A DNA stretch of 64,000 nt, taken from the NCBI GenBank assembly GCA_021521415.1, contig JAIQDT010005477.1, forward strand, positions 1 to 64,000, given 5' to 3'. Below, one piece after another: positions 1 to 10,532 of this stretch; within the stretch, counting starts at the first letter, position 1, and the number at the start of each line of letters is the position of its first letter. The stretch comes from Bidens hawaiensis (taxonomy: Eukaryota > Streptophyta > Magnoliopsida > Asterales > Asteraceae). Under the pieces are notes generated by a model that was not told where the DNA came from, made no database searches, and saw only the letters and a list, made by a program, of their open reading frames with translations. The position numbers and the translations under genes are program-made.

Positions 1-1504
1 CGTCGCAACTCCCCTTCTTTCCCCTTGAAATCATCAAAGTTTCTCCGTTCAACAGTGGAATCCGAACCTGTTTTCTCATGACAAACAATCTCCGCGAGAT
101 TCTCGACCAACCAATCCATACCTACCACAATATCGAAACTTCCCAAATCTATTGGTAACAAGTTAATATTGAACTCATGACCTCCCATGACTAACACACA
201 TTGCTCAGTCCTTTCATTCGCGCATAACTGCCTACCATTGGCTAGTTCTATAGTATAAGGTTTGTCTAGCCTACTGGTCGCTAAGCCCAGGGAGTTTTTA
301 AACTCATGGGATATAAAACTTAGGTCAGCGCCAGTATCAAAATAAGACAGATGCAAAATGGCCGTTAAGCAAAAACGTACCGGTTACCACATTCGGTTCT
401 TCCTTTGCTTCACCCGCGCCGATCACAAAAGCTCTCCCGCGAGCTTGGTTTCCTTTCTGTGGGCAATCCGACTGAAGTGTCCAGGCTTCCCGCATGCGTA
501 GCAGTTGTCATTGGCTCCAGCTTCTTTAGCACGGCAATTCACCGGTCTTGTGTCCTGGTCTGCCACATTTGGCGCACGTGACGTTCGCGCATTCGCCTTC
601 GTGGTGGTACTTGCATTTGTTGCACCATGGGTAAGGCCCGCTGTATCCTTTCCTTGATGGTTCCGCGGCTTGAATCGCGTAAACCCTTGTGCTTTCCTGC
701 TTTTTGGGCGGGTGGCTGCTTGAAGTCTGATCCTCGGTGGGAGTTCCATTTCCTCTTGGAGTCAGAGGTTCGCTGCTCGTTCAAGCGAGCAGTCAACATA
801 CCCGCACGAACCGTATCCCTTGTAAGGGTGATGGCTCGCGCAACCGCCTCGTCAAAGGTCGGAGGTGCGGCGGCGTTGAGCGGGACTCTAACGACAGGAG
901 GTAACCCAAAGATGTACCTCTCGATTTTCTTTTCTTCTGTGTTTGCCATGTCTGGCACCCAGCTGGCAAAGCTCGTTGAAACGATTGGTGTAGGCATCGA
1001 TATCCGTTCCTACCATGGTGTGGTTCCAGAATTCTTGTTGCAGACTCTGAATTTCTGCGCGAGAGCAGAACTTTCTCATCATCATTTCTTTCAATTCTTC
1101 CCAGGTCTTGTGAAGAGCAACTTCTCGCCCCAAAGTCTTTACTTGGAGCTTCCACCAAGATGAAGCTGCTTCTTGGAACATGCAGGTCGCGTAAAGGACC
1201 TTCTGGTTTTCACTACATCCGCTGATGGAGAGAACTGTCTCCATCTTGTCAATCCAATTGTAGAGCCAATGGCTCCTTCGGTGCCTTTGAACGGCCAAGG
1301 CCTACAGGCCATGAATGTTTTATAGGAGCATCCTTTGTCCAAGGCTCCTGATTCGGGTTCTGGGGTCTCGTTCTCCTTGGCGACCCTGACTAGATTCGGC
1401 CTTGCTGGCCTCATGCGTTGCAATCGCCTGCGCGATTATTTCTGCGAGCTCCCTCTGGGTGTCATGGTAATTCCCTTGGCTCTGGTTGGAGGCATTCTTT
1501 TCAT
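1..1504 (-). pseudogene. gag-protease fragment of fam 1 minus copy, frameshifted
   Basis: Read on the minus strand this is Ty3/gypsy Gag followed by zinc knuckles and the start of the aspartic protease; it runs off the left edge. The Gag core (around 890-1300) differs from the intact copy by about one residue. The frame is broken by several single-base additions, for example an extra G near 961 in the stretch after NELCQL and an extra C near 556 just before the second knuckle. The likely start codon is ATG at 1504 or 1495, by homology with the intact copy. The additions sit in short homopolymers and cluster in this part of the window, so they may be consensus errors rather than mutations. Confidence 0.85.
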
Positions 1505-1699
1505 AAAAAGAAAATACAACAAACTTAGCGCATGTACTCAGAGCACATAATGTTCTTATCTCTAGACACTGTGACCCGTGTTCCTAAGTGCGTGTGTGAT
1601 TTTTCTTTTGAAAATATTCTTTGAAAAATATTTCATGCGATTCCCCAAAGGGTTATAGTCTAGGTTAAAAACTTCTTTTCCTAGTTCGCTATAACCAGT

Positions 1700-1711
1700 G
1701 CTCTGATACCA
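1700..1711 (-). promoter_or_regulatory. Primer binding site of fam 1 minus copy
   Basis: On the minus strand this reads TGGTATCAGAGC, the usual plant match to the 3' end of initiator tRNA-Met. It lies three bases inside the LTR border at 1715, which fixes the orientation and the LTR end. Confidence 0.9.
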
Positions 1712-1714
1712 ATC

Positions 1715-3486
1715 TGTCACACCCGGCCTGAGCGGCGGAAACCAGCCGGGCGCTGCGCGCGAGTGGGGATTGGATACTTAAAGCACGGGCCATTGCAAAA
1801 CATTCAAAGATTTTTATTGCGCATTGAAGTTTAATACAAATACATTACATTGTTTAAGGATTACATAAAAACATCCAAGTACAAAAACTGAAGATTTTCT
1901 CCGCCATATCCCCTTGCGCGGACGGGTAACCGTGCGCATCGAGGGGATAAAACCAAAATCTTCCAAAAAGCTTGTTTTAGATGTTCAGCGTGTGGTGCTC
2001 TAAGTGTGACTCCATGCGGCTACCTAGTTATCTCCTGAAAGACACGTAAAAACATTTGAATCAGTATAAACTGAGTGAGTTCACAAGTTTTAGTAACTTG
2101 ATAAATCGTATTGCATCATAATCATTCTGAAACATAATTCTGTTAGCATCATTAAAACACATGCTTGGTAAAACATAGTTCTATCAACATATTCTGATAA
2201 AATCGTTCCGCGGGTTACGCGACGAACATTTCTGGGAACTGTGCTCGTCTGTGTAAGTGGCGCTGCCACTACGAGCTAAAAATATCGTAATACCGTCCCG
2301 CGGGTTACGCGCGGACACTTCTGGAAAACTGTGCTCGTCTGTGTAAGTGGCGCTGCCACTACGAGCGAATATATGCTGTAATACCGTCCCGCGGGTTACG
2401 CGCGGACGTTGTGGCCGGAAAACAAGGCGCTCGTCTGCGTAAGAGGAGCGACCTCTACGAGCGGGCTTAAACCATAGTACCTGCCCCGTGCTAGGCACTC
2501 GTCATGTGTAAGATGGTGCGACCCCCTACGAGTGGGCGGATCAAACCAGCAGTCCCCTACCCTTGGATTTCCAATGGTAAAGTGATCACTTACTCGAATC
2601 TGGTGCACTATCATCGAAAAACCATAGATATAACTGTTCGCATTGCTCATCATGAAACATAACTTAAAACACGTAATCGTTTGCTTAGCTTGTAAGTATT
2701 ACCATGATAAAACATTATTTAAGTACGTGTCCCTCGCCCCGAAAACAGTTTAAAATAGTGAAAACAGTAAAAATGGGGCTGTGAGACTCACCTGTGGTTC
2801 TTGTTAAGGGATTAATAATCGAGATTCGGGTTTTCTTGGTGTTGGCCTCCGGAATCGAAGGTCTAGAATACGATTAAATAACAAATATATATATTAAGAT
2901 CAAGATATAAGGGTTGGAAAGTAGATCTCAAGGTTATAATCTCGGCTTACCTAGTAACCAGGATCGGAGCCTGGAAACAATGGATGCTTGGGAAAAGATT
3001 AGTGCAAGTTTGTAGTTCTTTGAAGTGTGTTTTGGGGTGATAATTTAGGCTACAAATTTATAGGCAAACTCAAGGGAACATAATCCCTTGCTTTAGGGAA
3101 TTGTAATCTTTTGAAATGATGATAAAGTATGGAAATTATTATTATTTATTAAAAAGAGTAGAAAAGTAGATTAAAGATTCTGATTTGATATGGACAAGGA
3201 CATGCAGGGCTGTGGTTGGTGAGAGTGGGTGGCTGGCAGTTGACTTTTACAGTTTGCTTTTTCAGTGCTTTAGACAGTGTACAGTAAAAAAGTAGAAGTT
3301 TCCTGAAACACGCAACCGCCCTCTTTTGGGTGGGGACAATTTCTTAAATCTGATCATTTTGACTAAGTGTTCTGCGCGTATAACTTGGTGCGCATAGCTT
3401 TCTGCGTTGTAGAACATTTCTTTGCTGCGGGTAGGTGCGTAACCTTCTCGCAGTTAGGGACATTTGAGTTTCATTTGTAGATTCTC
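1715..3486 (-). repeat. LTR of fam 1 minus copy, left part
   Basis: This is the reverse complement of about 1.77 kb of the 3' part of the fam 1 LTR at 10533-12876. It carries the 34-bp hairpin units (about 2205-2520 here), the leader region and the terminus TGTCACACCCGG. It stops at 3486, where the plus-strand element entered, and resumes at 12882. Relative to the other LTR copies it has many one-base additions, for example near 1770, 1777 and 1790. Confidence 0.9.
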
Positions 3487-3565
3487 TGTGACACACGCGG
3501 TAAATTCCCAACCCCTTAAACTAAGTAATCAACCTAATAATTAGGTGATTGTAAATATTATGCGC

Positions 3566-3870
3566 CGCCATGTTAGTCAGCGCGTGCATTTGTTATGTGC
3601 GCCCTGCGCGAGCGCGCTATGTTAAGAATCAGCGCGGGCACATTATGTGCGCCCGGCGCGAGCATATGTTAGAATCAGCGCGGGCATTTATGTTTGCCCT
3701 GCGCTGAGGCGCGCCATGTTAGTCAGCGCGTGCATGTGTTATGTGCGCCCTGCCGCGGAGCGCGCCATGTTAGTCAGCGCGTGCATGTGTTATGTGCGCC
3801 CTGCGCAGAGCGCACCATGTTAAGAACCAGCATGAGCATATGTTATATGCGCCATGCGTGAACGTATTTG
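3566..3870 (+). repeat. GC-rich tandem array in U3 of fam 1 LTR
   Basis: About six imperfect units of roughly 45-52 bp, each with a CATGTTAGTCAGCGCG-like start, a TTATGTGCGCCC core and an alternating CG tract such as CTGCGCGAGCGCGCC. The same array is at about 10605-10860 and, on the other strand with one unit fewer, at about 13110-13350. It lies upstream of the TATA box. Its high CpG density against AT-rich surroundings suggests a methylation target or enhancer-like U3 repeat; that role is inference. Confidence 0.8.
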
Positions 3871-4509
3871 GCCTTATGTTTTCATGTAACTTAAACGTTA
3901 TGTTGTCTATGGGTTGACCATCCCCGCATGATGCTAAGGCGGGTGCATCCTACATCGTTTATGCGCGTGCGGAAGGGAACTAACCTACCCGCATGGCGGG
4001 AACTTTGAGAGCTAGTTTGTCTGAAGCTCCAGGATGGAATTGACTTCAACATGACTGATCACTATGTTGAAATACCAAAACCACCTGGAGAATCTACAAA
4101 TGAAACTCAAATGTCCCTAACTGCGAGAAGGTTACGCACCTACCCGCAGCAAAGAAATGTTCTACACGCAGAAAGCTATGCGCACCAAGTTATACGCGCA
4201 GAACACTTAGTCAAAATGATCAGATTTAAGGAAATTGTCCCCGCCCAAAAGAGGGCGGTTGCGTGTTTCAGAAAACTTCTACTTTTTACTGTACACTGTC
4301 TAAAGCACTGAAAAAGCAAACTGTAAAAGTCAACTGCCAGCCACCCACTCTCACCAGCCACAGCCCTGCATGTCCTGTCCATATCAAATCAGAATCTTTA
4401 ATCTACTTTTCTACTCTTTTTAATAAATAATAATAATTTCCATACCTTATCATCATTTCAAAAGATTACAATTCCCTAAAGCAAGGGATTATGTTCCCTT
4501 GAGTTTGCC

Positions 4510-4516
4510 TATAAAT
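4510..4516 (+). promoter_or_regulatory. TATA box of fam 1 LTR
   Basis: TATAAAT inside GCCTATAAATTTG, the same in the 3' LTR at 11546-11552. It is the best TATA match in the LTR and lies about 1.02 kb from the LTR start. Transcription would start about 30 bases downstream, near 4540, giving an R region of about 1.2 kb up to the polyadenylation signals. Confidence 0.6.
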
Positions 4517-4773
4517 TTGTAGCCTAAATTATCACCCAAAACACACTTCAAAGAACTACAAACTTGCACTAATCTTTTCCCAAGCATCCATTGTTTCCAG
4601 CTCCGATCCTGTTACTAGGTAAGCCGAGATTATAACCTTGAGATCTACTTCCCAACCCTTATATCTTGATCTTAATATATATATTTGTTATTTAATCGTA
4701 TTCTAGACCTTCGATTCCGAGGCCAACACCAAGAAAACCCGAATCTCGATTAATCCCTTAACAAGAACCACAG

Positions 4774-5526
4774 GTGAGTCTCACAGCCCCATTTTCACTG
4801 TTTTCACTATTTTAAACTGTTTTCGGGGCGAGGGACACGTACTTAAATAATGTTTTATCATGGTATACTTACAAGCTAAGCAAACGATTACGTGTTTAAG
4901 TTATGTTTCATGATGAGCAATGCGAACAGTTATCTATGGTTTTTCGATGATAGTGCACCAGATTCGAGTAAGTGATCACTTTACCATTGGAACTCTAAGG
5001 GTAGGGACTGCTGGTTTGATCCGCCCACTCGTAGGGGTCGCACCTCTTACACAGACGAGTGCCTAGCATGTCACGGGGCAGTACTATGGGATTAAGCCCG
5101 CTCGTAGAGGTCGCTCCTCTTACGCAGACGAGCGCCTTGTTTTCCGGCACAACGTCCGCGCGTAACCCGCGGGACGGTATTACAGCATATATCCGCTCGT
5201 AGTGGCAGCGCCACTTACACAGACGAGCACAGTTTTCCAGAAGTGTCCGCGCGTAACCCGCGGGACGGTATTACGTTATTTTAGCTCGTAGTGGCAGCGC
5301 CACTTACACAGACGAGCACAGTTCCCAGAAATGTTCGCGCGTAACCCGCGGAACGATTTTATCAGAATATGTTGATAGAACTATGTTTTACCAAGCATGT
5401 GTTTTAATGATGCTAACAGAATTATGTTTCAGAATGATTATGATGCAATACGATTTATCAAGTTACTAAAACTTGTGAACTCACTCAGTTTATACTGATT
5501 CAAATGTTTTTTTACGTGTCTTTCAG
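4774..5526 (+). other. Candidate spliceosomal intron inside the LTR (R region)
   Basis: The 5' site reads CACAG|GTGAGT, a full match to the plant donor consensus. The 3' site follows a T-rich tract and reads TCTTTCAG|GAG, with a CTGAT branch-like motif about 30 bases upstream. The interval is 753 bp and has the same length in the 3' LTR (11810-12562). It lies between the TATA box and the polyadenylation signals, so it would be in R at both RNA ends, and it contains the whole 34-bp hairpin array. Similar site pairs occur in the LTRs of C, D, K and J. No transcript evidence is available here. Confidence 0.45.
5027..5317 (+). repeat. Array of four 34-bp nested hairpin units in fam 1 LTR
   Basis: Units at 5027-5060, 5100-5133, 5195-5228 and 5284-5317 share one plan: an outer stem (GCTCGT with ACGAGC), an inner stem, then TACACAG. 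The inner stems are AGTGG/CCACT in units 3 and 4, AGAGG/CCTCT in unit 2 and AGGGGT/ACCTCT in unit 1; the outer stem of unit 1 is ACTCGT/ACGAGT. The changes keep pairing, with one G-T wobble. A second motif, GTCCGCGCGTAACCCGCGG, lies between units. The 3' LTR copy is at 12063-12353 and the minus copy at about 2205-2520. Confidence 0.85.
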
Positions 5527-5843
5527 GAGATAACTAGGTAGCGCATGGAGTCACACTTAGAGCACCACACGCTGAACATCTAAAACAAGCTTTTTGGAAG
5601 ATTTTGGTTTTATCCCCTCGATGCGCACGGTTACCCGCCGCGCAAGGGGATATGGCGAGGAAATCTTCAGTTTTATACTTGGATGTTTCTTTTTGTAATC
5701 TTTGAACAATGTAATGTGTTTGTAATAAACTTCTCATGCGCAATAAAAATCTTTGAATGTTTTGCAATGGCCCGTGCTTAAGTATCAATCCCCACTCGCG
5801 CGCGCCCGGCTGTTTCCGCCGCTCAGGGCCGGGTGTGACAGAT

Positions 5844-5855
5844 TGGTATCAGAGC
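5844..5855 (+). promoter_or_regulatory. Primer binding site of fam 1 plus element
   Basis: TGGTATCAGAGC, three bases after the LTR end at 5840, matches the initiator tRNA-Met primer used by most plant Ty3 and Ty1 elements. Confidence 0.95.
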
Positions 5856-6058
5856 ACTGGTTATAGCGAACTAGGAAAAGAAGTTTTTAACCTAGACTAT
5901 AACCTTTGGGGAATCGCATGAAATATTTTCAAAAGAATATGTTCAAAAGAAAAATCACACACGCACTTAGGAACACGGGTCACAGTGTCTAGAGATAAGA
6001 ACATTATGTGCTCTGAGTACATGCGCTAAGTTTGTTACATTTTCTTTTTATGAAAAGA

Positions 6059-9000
6059 ATGCCTCCAACCAGAGCCAAGGGAATTACCATGACACCCGAG
6101 GAGCTCGCAGAAATAATCGCGCAGGCGATTGCAACGCATGAGGCCAGCAAGGCCGAATCTAGTCAGGGTCGCCAAGAGAACGAGACCCCAGAACCCGAAT
6201 CAGGAGCCTTGGACAAAGGATGCTCCTATAAAACATTCATGGCCTGTAGGCCTTGGCCGTTCAAAGGCACCGAAGGAGCCATTGGGCTCTACAATTGGAT
6301 TGACAAGATGGAGACAGTTCTCTCCATCAGCGGATGTAGTGAAAACCAGAAGGTCCTTTACGCGACCTGCATGTTCCAAGAAGCAGCTTCGTCTTGGTGG
6401 AAGCTCCAAGTAAAGACTTTGGGGCGAGAAGTTGCTCTTCACAAGACCTGGGAAGAATTGAAAGAAATGTTGATGAGAAAGTTCTGCTCTCGCGCAGAAA
6501 TTCAGAGCTTGCAACAAGAATTCTGGAACCACACCATGGTAGGAACGGATATCGATGCCTACACCAATCGTTTCAACGAGCTTTGCCAGCTGGTGCCAGA
6601 CATGGCAAACACAGAAGAAAAGAAAATCGAGAGGTACATCTTTGGGTTACCACCTGTCGTTAGAGTCCCACTCAACGCCGCCGCACCTCCGACCTTTGAC
6701 GAGGCGGTTGCGCGAGCCATCACCCTTACAAGGGATACGGTTCGTGCGGGTATGTTGACTGCTCGCTTGAACGAGCAGCGAACCTCTGACTCCAAGAGGA
6801 AATGGAACTCCCACCGAGGATCAGACTTCAAGCAGCCACCGCCCAAGAAGCAGGAAAGCACAAGGGTTTACGCGATTCAAGCCGCGGAACCATCAAGGAA
6901 AGGATACAGCGGGCCTCGCCCATGGTGCAGCAAATGCAAGTATCACCACGAAGGCGAATGCGCGAACGTCACGTGCGCCAAATGTGGCAGACCAGGACAC
7001 AAGACGGTGAATTGCCGTGCTAAAGAAGCTGGAGCCAATGACAACTGCTACGCATGCGGGAAGCCTGGACACTTCAGTCGGGATTGCCCACAGAAAGGAA
7101 ACCAAGCTCGCGGGAGAGCTTTTGTGATCAGCGCGGGTGAAGCAAAGGAAGAACCGAATGTGGTAACCGGTACGTTTTTGCTTAACGGTCATTATGCATC
7201 TGTCTTATTTGATACTGGCGCTGACCTAAGTTTTATATCCCATGAGTTTAAAAACTCCCTGGGCTTAGCGACCAGTAGGCTAGACAAACCTTATACTATA
7301 GAACTAGCCAACGGTAGGCAGTTATGCGCGAATGAAAGGACTGAGCAATGTGTATTAGTCATGGGAGGTCATGAGTTCAATATAAACTTGTTGTCAATAG
7401 ATTTGGGAAGTTTCGATATTGTGGTAGGTATGGATTGGTTAGTCGAAAATCTCGCGGAGATTGTTTGTCATGAGAAGCAGGTTCGAATTCCACTATTGAA
7501 CGGAGAAACTTTGATGATTCAAGGGGAAAGAAGGGGAGTTGCGACGAAACTGATTTCATGCCTAAAGGCGCGTAAGTGCCTAAGGAAAGGGTGCTACGCC
7601 TTCCTGGCGCATGTAGTAGAGAAAGGAGATGAGCGAAGAATTGAAGACTTACCAGTAGTGCGCGAATTTCCAGAAGTTTTTCCTGAAGATTTGCCCGGGT
7701 TACCGCCGCCGCGACAAGTCGAGTTTCGTATTGATTTGGTCCCAGGAGCTGCGCCAGTAGCTCGAGCGCCTTATCGCTTAGCTCCATCTGAGATGCAAGA
7801 GCTATCCAATCAGTTACAGGAACTATTGGATAAGGGTTTCATACGCCCAAGCTTTTCACCTTGGGGAGCTCCAGTACTGTTTGTAAAGAAGAAAGATGGT
7901 TCGTTCAGAATGTGTATTGACTACAGGGAGCTGAACAAGCTGACAGTCAAAAATCGGTACCCCTTACCGAGGATTGACGACTTATTTGACCAGTTGCAGG
8001 GATCCAGTTATTATTCGAAGATAGATCTACGGTCCGGATACCACCAACTTAGGGTCCATGAGGAAGACGCGCCAAAGACAGCCTTCCGAACCAGATATGG
8101 CCATTATGAGTTCTTAGTGATGCCTTTCGGGCTAACTAATGCGCCGGCTATATTCATGGATCTGATGAACCGTGTGTGCAAACCATACTTGGACAAGTTT
8201 GTGATTGTGTTTATAGATGATATTTTGATTTACTCTCGAACCAAGGCCGAGCATGAGCAACACCTGAAATCGATTTTGGAATTGTTGAGGAAAGAAAAGT
8301 TGTATGCGAAGTTTTCCAAGTGCGAGTTTTGGCTTAGAGAAGTTCACTTTCTCGGTCACGTTGTAAACGAGAAAGGAATACACGTCGATCCTTCTAAGGT
8401 TAAAGCCATCGAAAACTGGGAAGCGCCAAAAACCCCAACCGAGGTGAGGCAATTCCTTGGACTAGCTGGCTACTATCGACGCTTCATTGAGAACTTCTCC
8501 AAGATAGCTCTACCTCTGACCGCGCTAACTCAGAAAGACAAGGCGTTTATTTGGGGCGAGAATCAGGAAGCGGCATTTCAAATGTTGAAACAGAAGTTAT
8601 GTAGTGCGCCAATCTTATCCCTGCCCGAGGGGACAGATGACATCGTTGTTTACTGCGACGCTTCACATCAAGGACTCGGATGTGTCCTTATGCAGCGAGA
8701 CAAAGTTATAGCGTATGCCTCGCGCCAACTTAAGACCAATGAGAAGAACTACACAACGCATGATTTAGAACTTGGAGCTGTTGTCTTCGCGCTAAAGATT
8801 TGGCGCCATTACCTCTACGGTACGAAATGTGTAATCTTTACGGATCATAAGAGCCTTCAACATATATTCGATCAGAAGGATTTAAACATGAGGCAACGAA
8901 GATGGGTTGAATTGTTAAATGATTATGATTGCGAGATCAAGTATCATCCGGGGAAAGCGAATGTGGTAGCAGACGCGCTAAGCAGAAAGGAGCGAATAAA

Positions 9001-10498
9001 AACGCTACGAGTCAAGGCTCTAAGGTTGACCATTCACGCAGATCTCTCTACCCGCATCCGAGACGCTCAGCAAGAAGCCTTGAAACCAGAGTTTGTTAAA
9101 AACGAATGCCTTGGGGGTATGATTAAGAATTTGGAACTTAAAGGGAACAACACTCGATATTTTGCCAACCGCATATGGGTCCCTCTCAAGGGAGGATTGC
9201 GCGAGCAGGTATTAAACGAAGCTCACAAGACGCGATATTCCGTACATCCTGGCGCAGACAAGATGTACCAAGATGTTAAAACGCTGTATTGGTGGCCCAA
9301 TCTTAAAGGCGCCATCGCGATGTATGTCAGTAAGTGCCTGACGTGTTCAAAAGTAAAGGCTGAATACCAGAAACCATCGGGGTTGCTTCAGCAGCCAGAA
9401 ATTCCCATGTGGAAGTGGGAACAAATCTCTATGGACTTCATCACCAAACTACCAAGGACACCTGGGGGTTATGACACGATATGGGTTATTGTAGATCGGC
9501 TAACTAAGTCAGCACACTTCCTGCCGATTAAAGAAACTGATAAAATGGAAAGGTTAGCCCGACTATATATTCGAGAAGTAGTTTCAAAACATGGAGTCCC
9601 AGTGTCCATCATTTCTGATAGAGATAGTCGGTTCACCTCAAGGTTTTGGAGATCATTACAAGAGGGGTTAGGTACTCGACTGGACATGAGTACGGCTTAT
9701 CACCCCCAAACGGATGGACAAAGCGAACGAACGATCCAGACATTGGAAGATATGCTGCGCGCGTGCGCGATCGATTTTGGAGGTAGTTGGGATACCCACC
9801 TCCCGTTGGTTGAATTTTCTTACAATAACAGTTATCACACAAGCATTAAGGCTGCGCCGTTCGAAGCTTTGTATGGGCGCAAGTGTAGATCCCCACTGTG
9901 TTGGGCTGAAGTGGGCGACAAGCAAATGACTGGTCCAGAAGTGATCCAAGAAACAACAGACAAGATTTTTCAGATAAGGGATCGCCTTAAGGCAGCACGC
10001 GACAGACAGAAAAGTTATGCTGATATGAGAAGGAAACCGTTGGAGTTTCAAGTAGGGGATAAAGTACTTTTGAAAGTCTCTCCATGGAAGGGAGTCCCCC
10101 GTTTCGGTAAGCGAGGAAAGCTAAATCCGCGCTACATTGGACCATTTGAGATCCTGGAGAGGATCGGTCCAGTTGCTTATAAACTCCGTCTACCCGCCGA
10201 ACTCAGTGGAGTTCATGATACGTTTCATGTATCCAACCTCAAGAAATGTTTATCTGACGAAACGTTGATTTTACCGGTGGAAGAAATTCATATTGACAAA
10301 CAGCTGCACTTCGTAGAAGAGCCTATAGCAGTAACCGATTGGAAAGAACAAAGGTTGCGCAGAAGCAGAATCAAGTTGGTAAAAGTTCAATGGAACTCAA
10401 GGCGTGGGCCTGAATTCACTTGGGAAAGAGAAGATCAGATGCGCATAAAATACCCACACCTCTTTCAGAATATGGCTTCTGCCAGCAACGTCTCTTAA
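6059..10498 (+). CDS. Gag-Pol polyprotein of Tekay-like chromovirus, intact
   Basis: One continuous frame of 1479 residues from ATG 6059; ATGs at 6050 and 6032 are in frame, and 6059 was chosen because the peptide MPPTRAKG looks like a Gag N-terminus. Order: Gag core about residues 75-190; CCHC knuckles at 306-319 and 330-343 (CX2CX4HX4C); aspartic protease with DTGA at 385; reverse transcriptase with FIDD at 718-721; RNase H with its first catalytic Asp at about 867; integrase with an HHCC finger about 1056-1092 and catalytic D1126, D1187 and E1223 (35 residues between the last two); GPF-type module; chromodomain about 1417-1475, ending in WEREDQ. Every catalytic motif I can place is present. 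It makes capsid, matures it, copies the RNA and integrates the DNA; the chromodomain presumably steers insertion to marked chromatin. Confidence 0.97.
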   Translation: MPPTRAKGITMTPEELAEIIAQAIATHEASKAESSQGRQENETPEPESGALDKGCSYKTFMACRPWPFKGTEGAIGLYNWIDKMETVLSISGCSENQKVLYATCMFQEAASSWWKLQVKTLGREVALHKTWEELKEMLMRKFCSRAEIQSLQQEFWNHTMVGTDIDAYTNRFNELCQLVPDMANTEEKKIERYIFGLPPVVRVPLNAAAPPTFDEAVARAITLTRDTVRAGMLTARLNEQRTSDSKRKWNSHRGSDFKQPPPKKQESTRVYAIQAAEPSRKGYSGPRPWCSKCKYHHEGECANVTCAKCGRPGHKTVNCRAKEAGANDNCYACGKPGHFSRDCPQKGNQARGRAFVISAGEAKEEPNVVTGTFLLNGHYASVLFDTGADLSFISHEFKNSLGLATSRLDKPYTIELANGRQLCANERTEQCVLVMGGHEFNINLLSIDLGSFDIVVGMDWLVENLAEIVCHEKQVRIPLLNGETLMIQGERRGVATKLISCLKARKCLRKGCYAFLAHVVEKGDERRIEDLPVVREFPEVFPEDLPGLPPPRQVEFRIDLVPGAAPVARAPYRLAPSEMQELSNQLQELLDKGFIRPSFSPWGAPVLFVKKKDGSFRMCIDYRELNKLTVKNRYPLPRIDDLFDQLQGSSYYSKIDLRSGYHQLRVHEEDAPKTAFRTRYGHYEFLVMPFGLTNAPAIFMDLMNRVCKPYLDKFVIVFIDDILIYSRTKAEHEQHLKSILELLRKEKLYAKFSKCEFWLREVHFLGHVVNEKGIHVDPSKVKAIENWEAPKTPTEVRQFLGLAGYYRRFIENFSKIALPLTALTQKDKAFIWGENQEAAFQMLKQKLCSAPILSLPEGTDDIVVYCDASHQGLGCVLMQRDKVIAYASRQLKTNEKNYTTHDLELGAVVFALKIWRHYLYGTKCVIFTDHKSLQHIFDQKDLNMRQRRWVELLNDYDCEIKYHPGKANVVADALSRKERIKTLRVKALRLTIHADLSTRIRDAQQEALKPEFVKNECLGGMIKNLELKGNNTRYFANRIWVPLKGGLREQVLNEAHKTRYSVHPGADKMYQDVKTLYWWPNLKGAIAMYVSKCLTCSKVKAEYQKPSGLLQQPEIPMWKWEQISMDFITKLPRTPGGYDTIWVIVDRLTKSAHFLPIKETDKMERLARLYIREVVSKHGVPVSIISDRDSRFTSRFWRSLQEGLGTRLDMSTAYHPQTDGQSERTIQTLEDMLRACAIDFGGSWDTHLPLVEFSYNNSYHTSIKAAPFEALYGRKCRSPLCWAEVGDKQMTGPEVIQETTDKIFQIRDRLKAARDRQKSYADMRRKPLEFQVGDKVLLKVSPWKGVPRFGKRGKLNPRYIGPFEILERIGPVAYKLRLPAELSGVHDTFHVSNLKKCLSDETLILPVEEIHIDKQLHFVEEPIAVTDWKEQRLRRSRIKLVKVQWNSRRGPEFTWEREDQMRIKYPHLFQNMASASNVS

Positions 10499-10532
10499 AT
10501 TTCGGGACGAAATTCGTTTAACGAGGGGAGAA
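10498..10532 (+). promoter_or_regulatory. Palindrome and polypurine tract before fam 1 3' LTR
   Basis: AATTTCG-GGA-CGAAATT (10498-10514) is a perfect 7-bp-arm palindrome overlapping the stop codon. It is followed by the polypurine tract GAGGGGAGAA (10523-10532), which primes plus-strand DNA and abuts the LTR. The same palindrome occurs in element H at 62720-62736, and a variant in K at 51351-51368 on the minus strand. Confidence 0.85.

Larger units (their letters stand above)
3487..5840 (+). repeat. 5' LTR of fam 1 plus element
   Basis: The LTR runs from TGTGACAC to GGGTGTGACA and pairs with 10533-12876. In order it holds a GC-rich tandem array (about 3566-3870), a TATA box at 4510, a consensus 5' splice site at 4773/4774, a four-unit hairpin array (5027-5317), a consensus 3' splice site at 5526/5527 and AATAAA signals at 5724 and 5742. 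The first about 470 bases contain several one-base additions absent from the 3' LTR, for example around 3496, 3567 and 3710; after about 3950 the two copies agree almost perfectly. Confidence 0.95.

Noticed and set aside
627..1163. 178-codon plus-strand frame
   Set aside because: It is the complement of the gag coding region of the minus fam 1 copy.
4051..4311. 86-codon frame in the fam 1 LTR, repeated at 11087-11347
   Set aside because: It is identical in both LTRs only because the LTRs are identical, lies upstream of the TATA box, shows no family motif and is antisense-overlapped by another chance frame.
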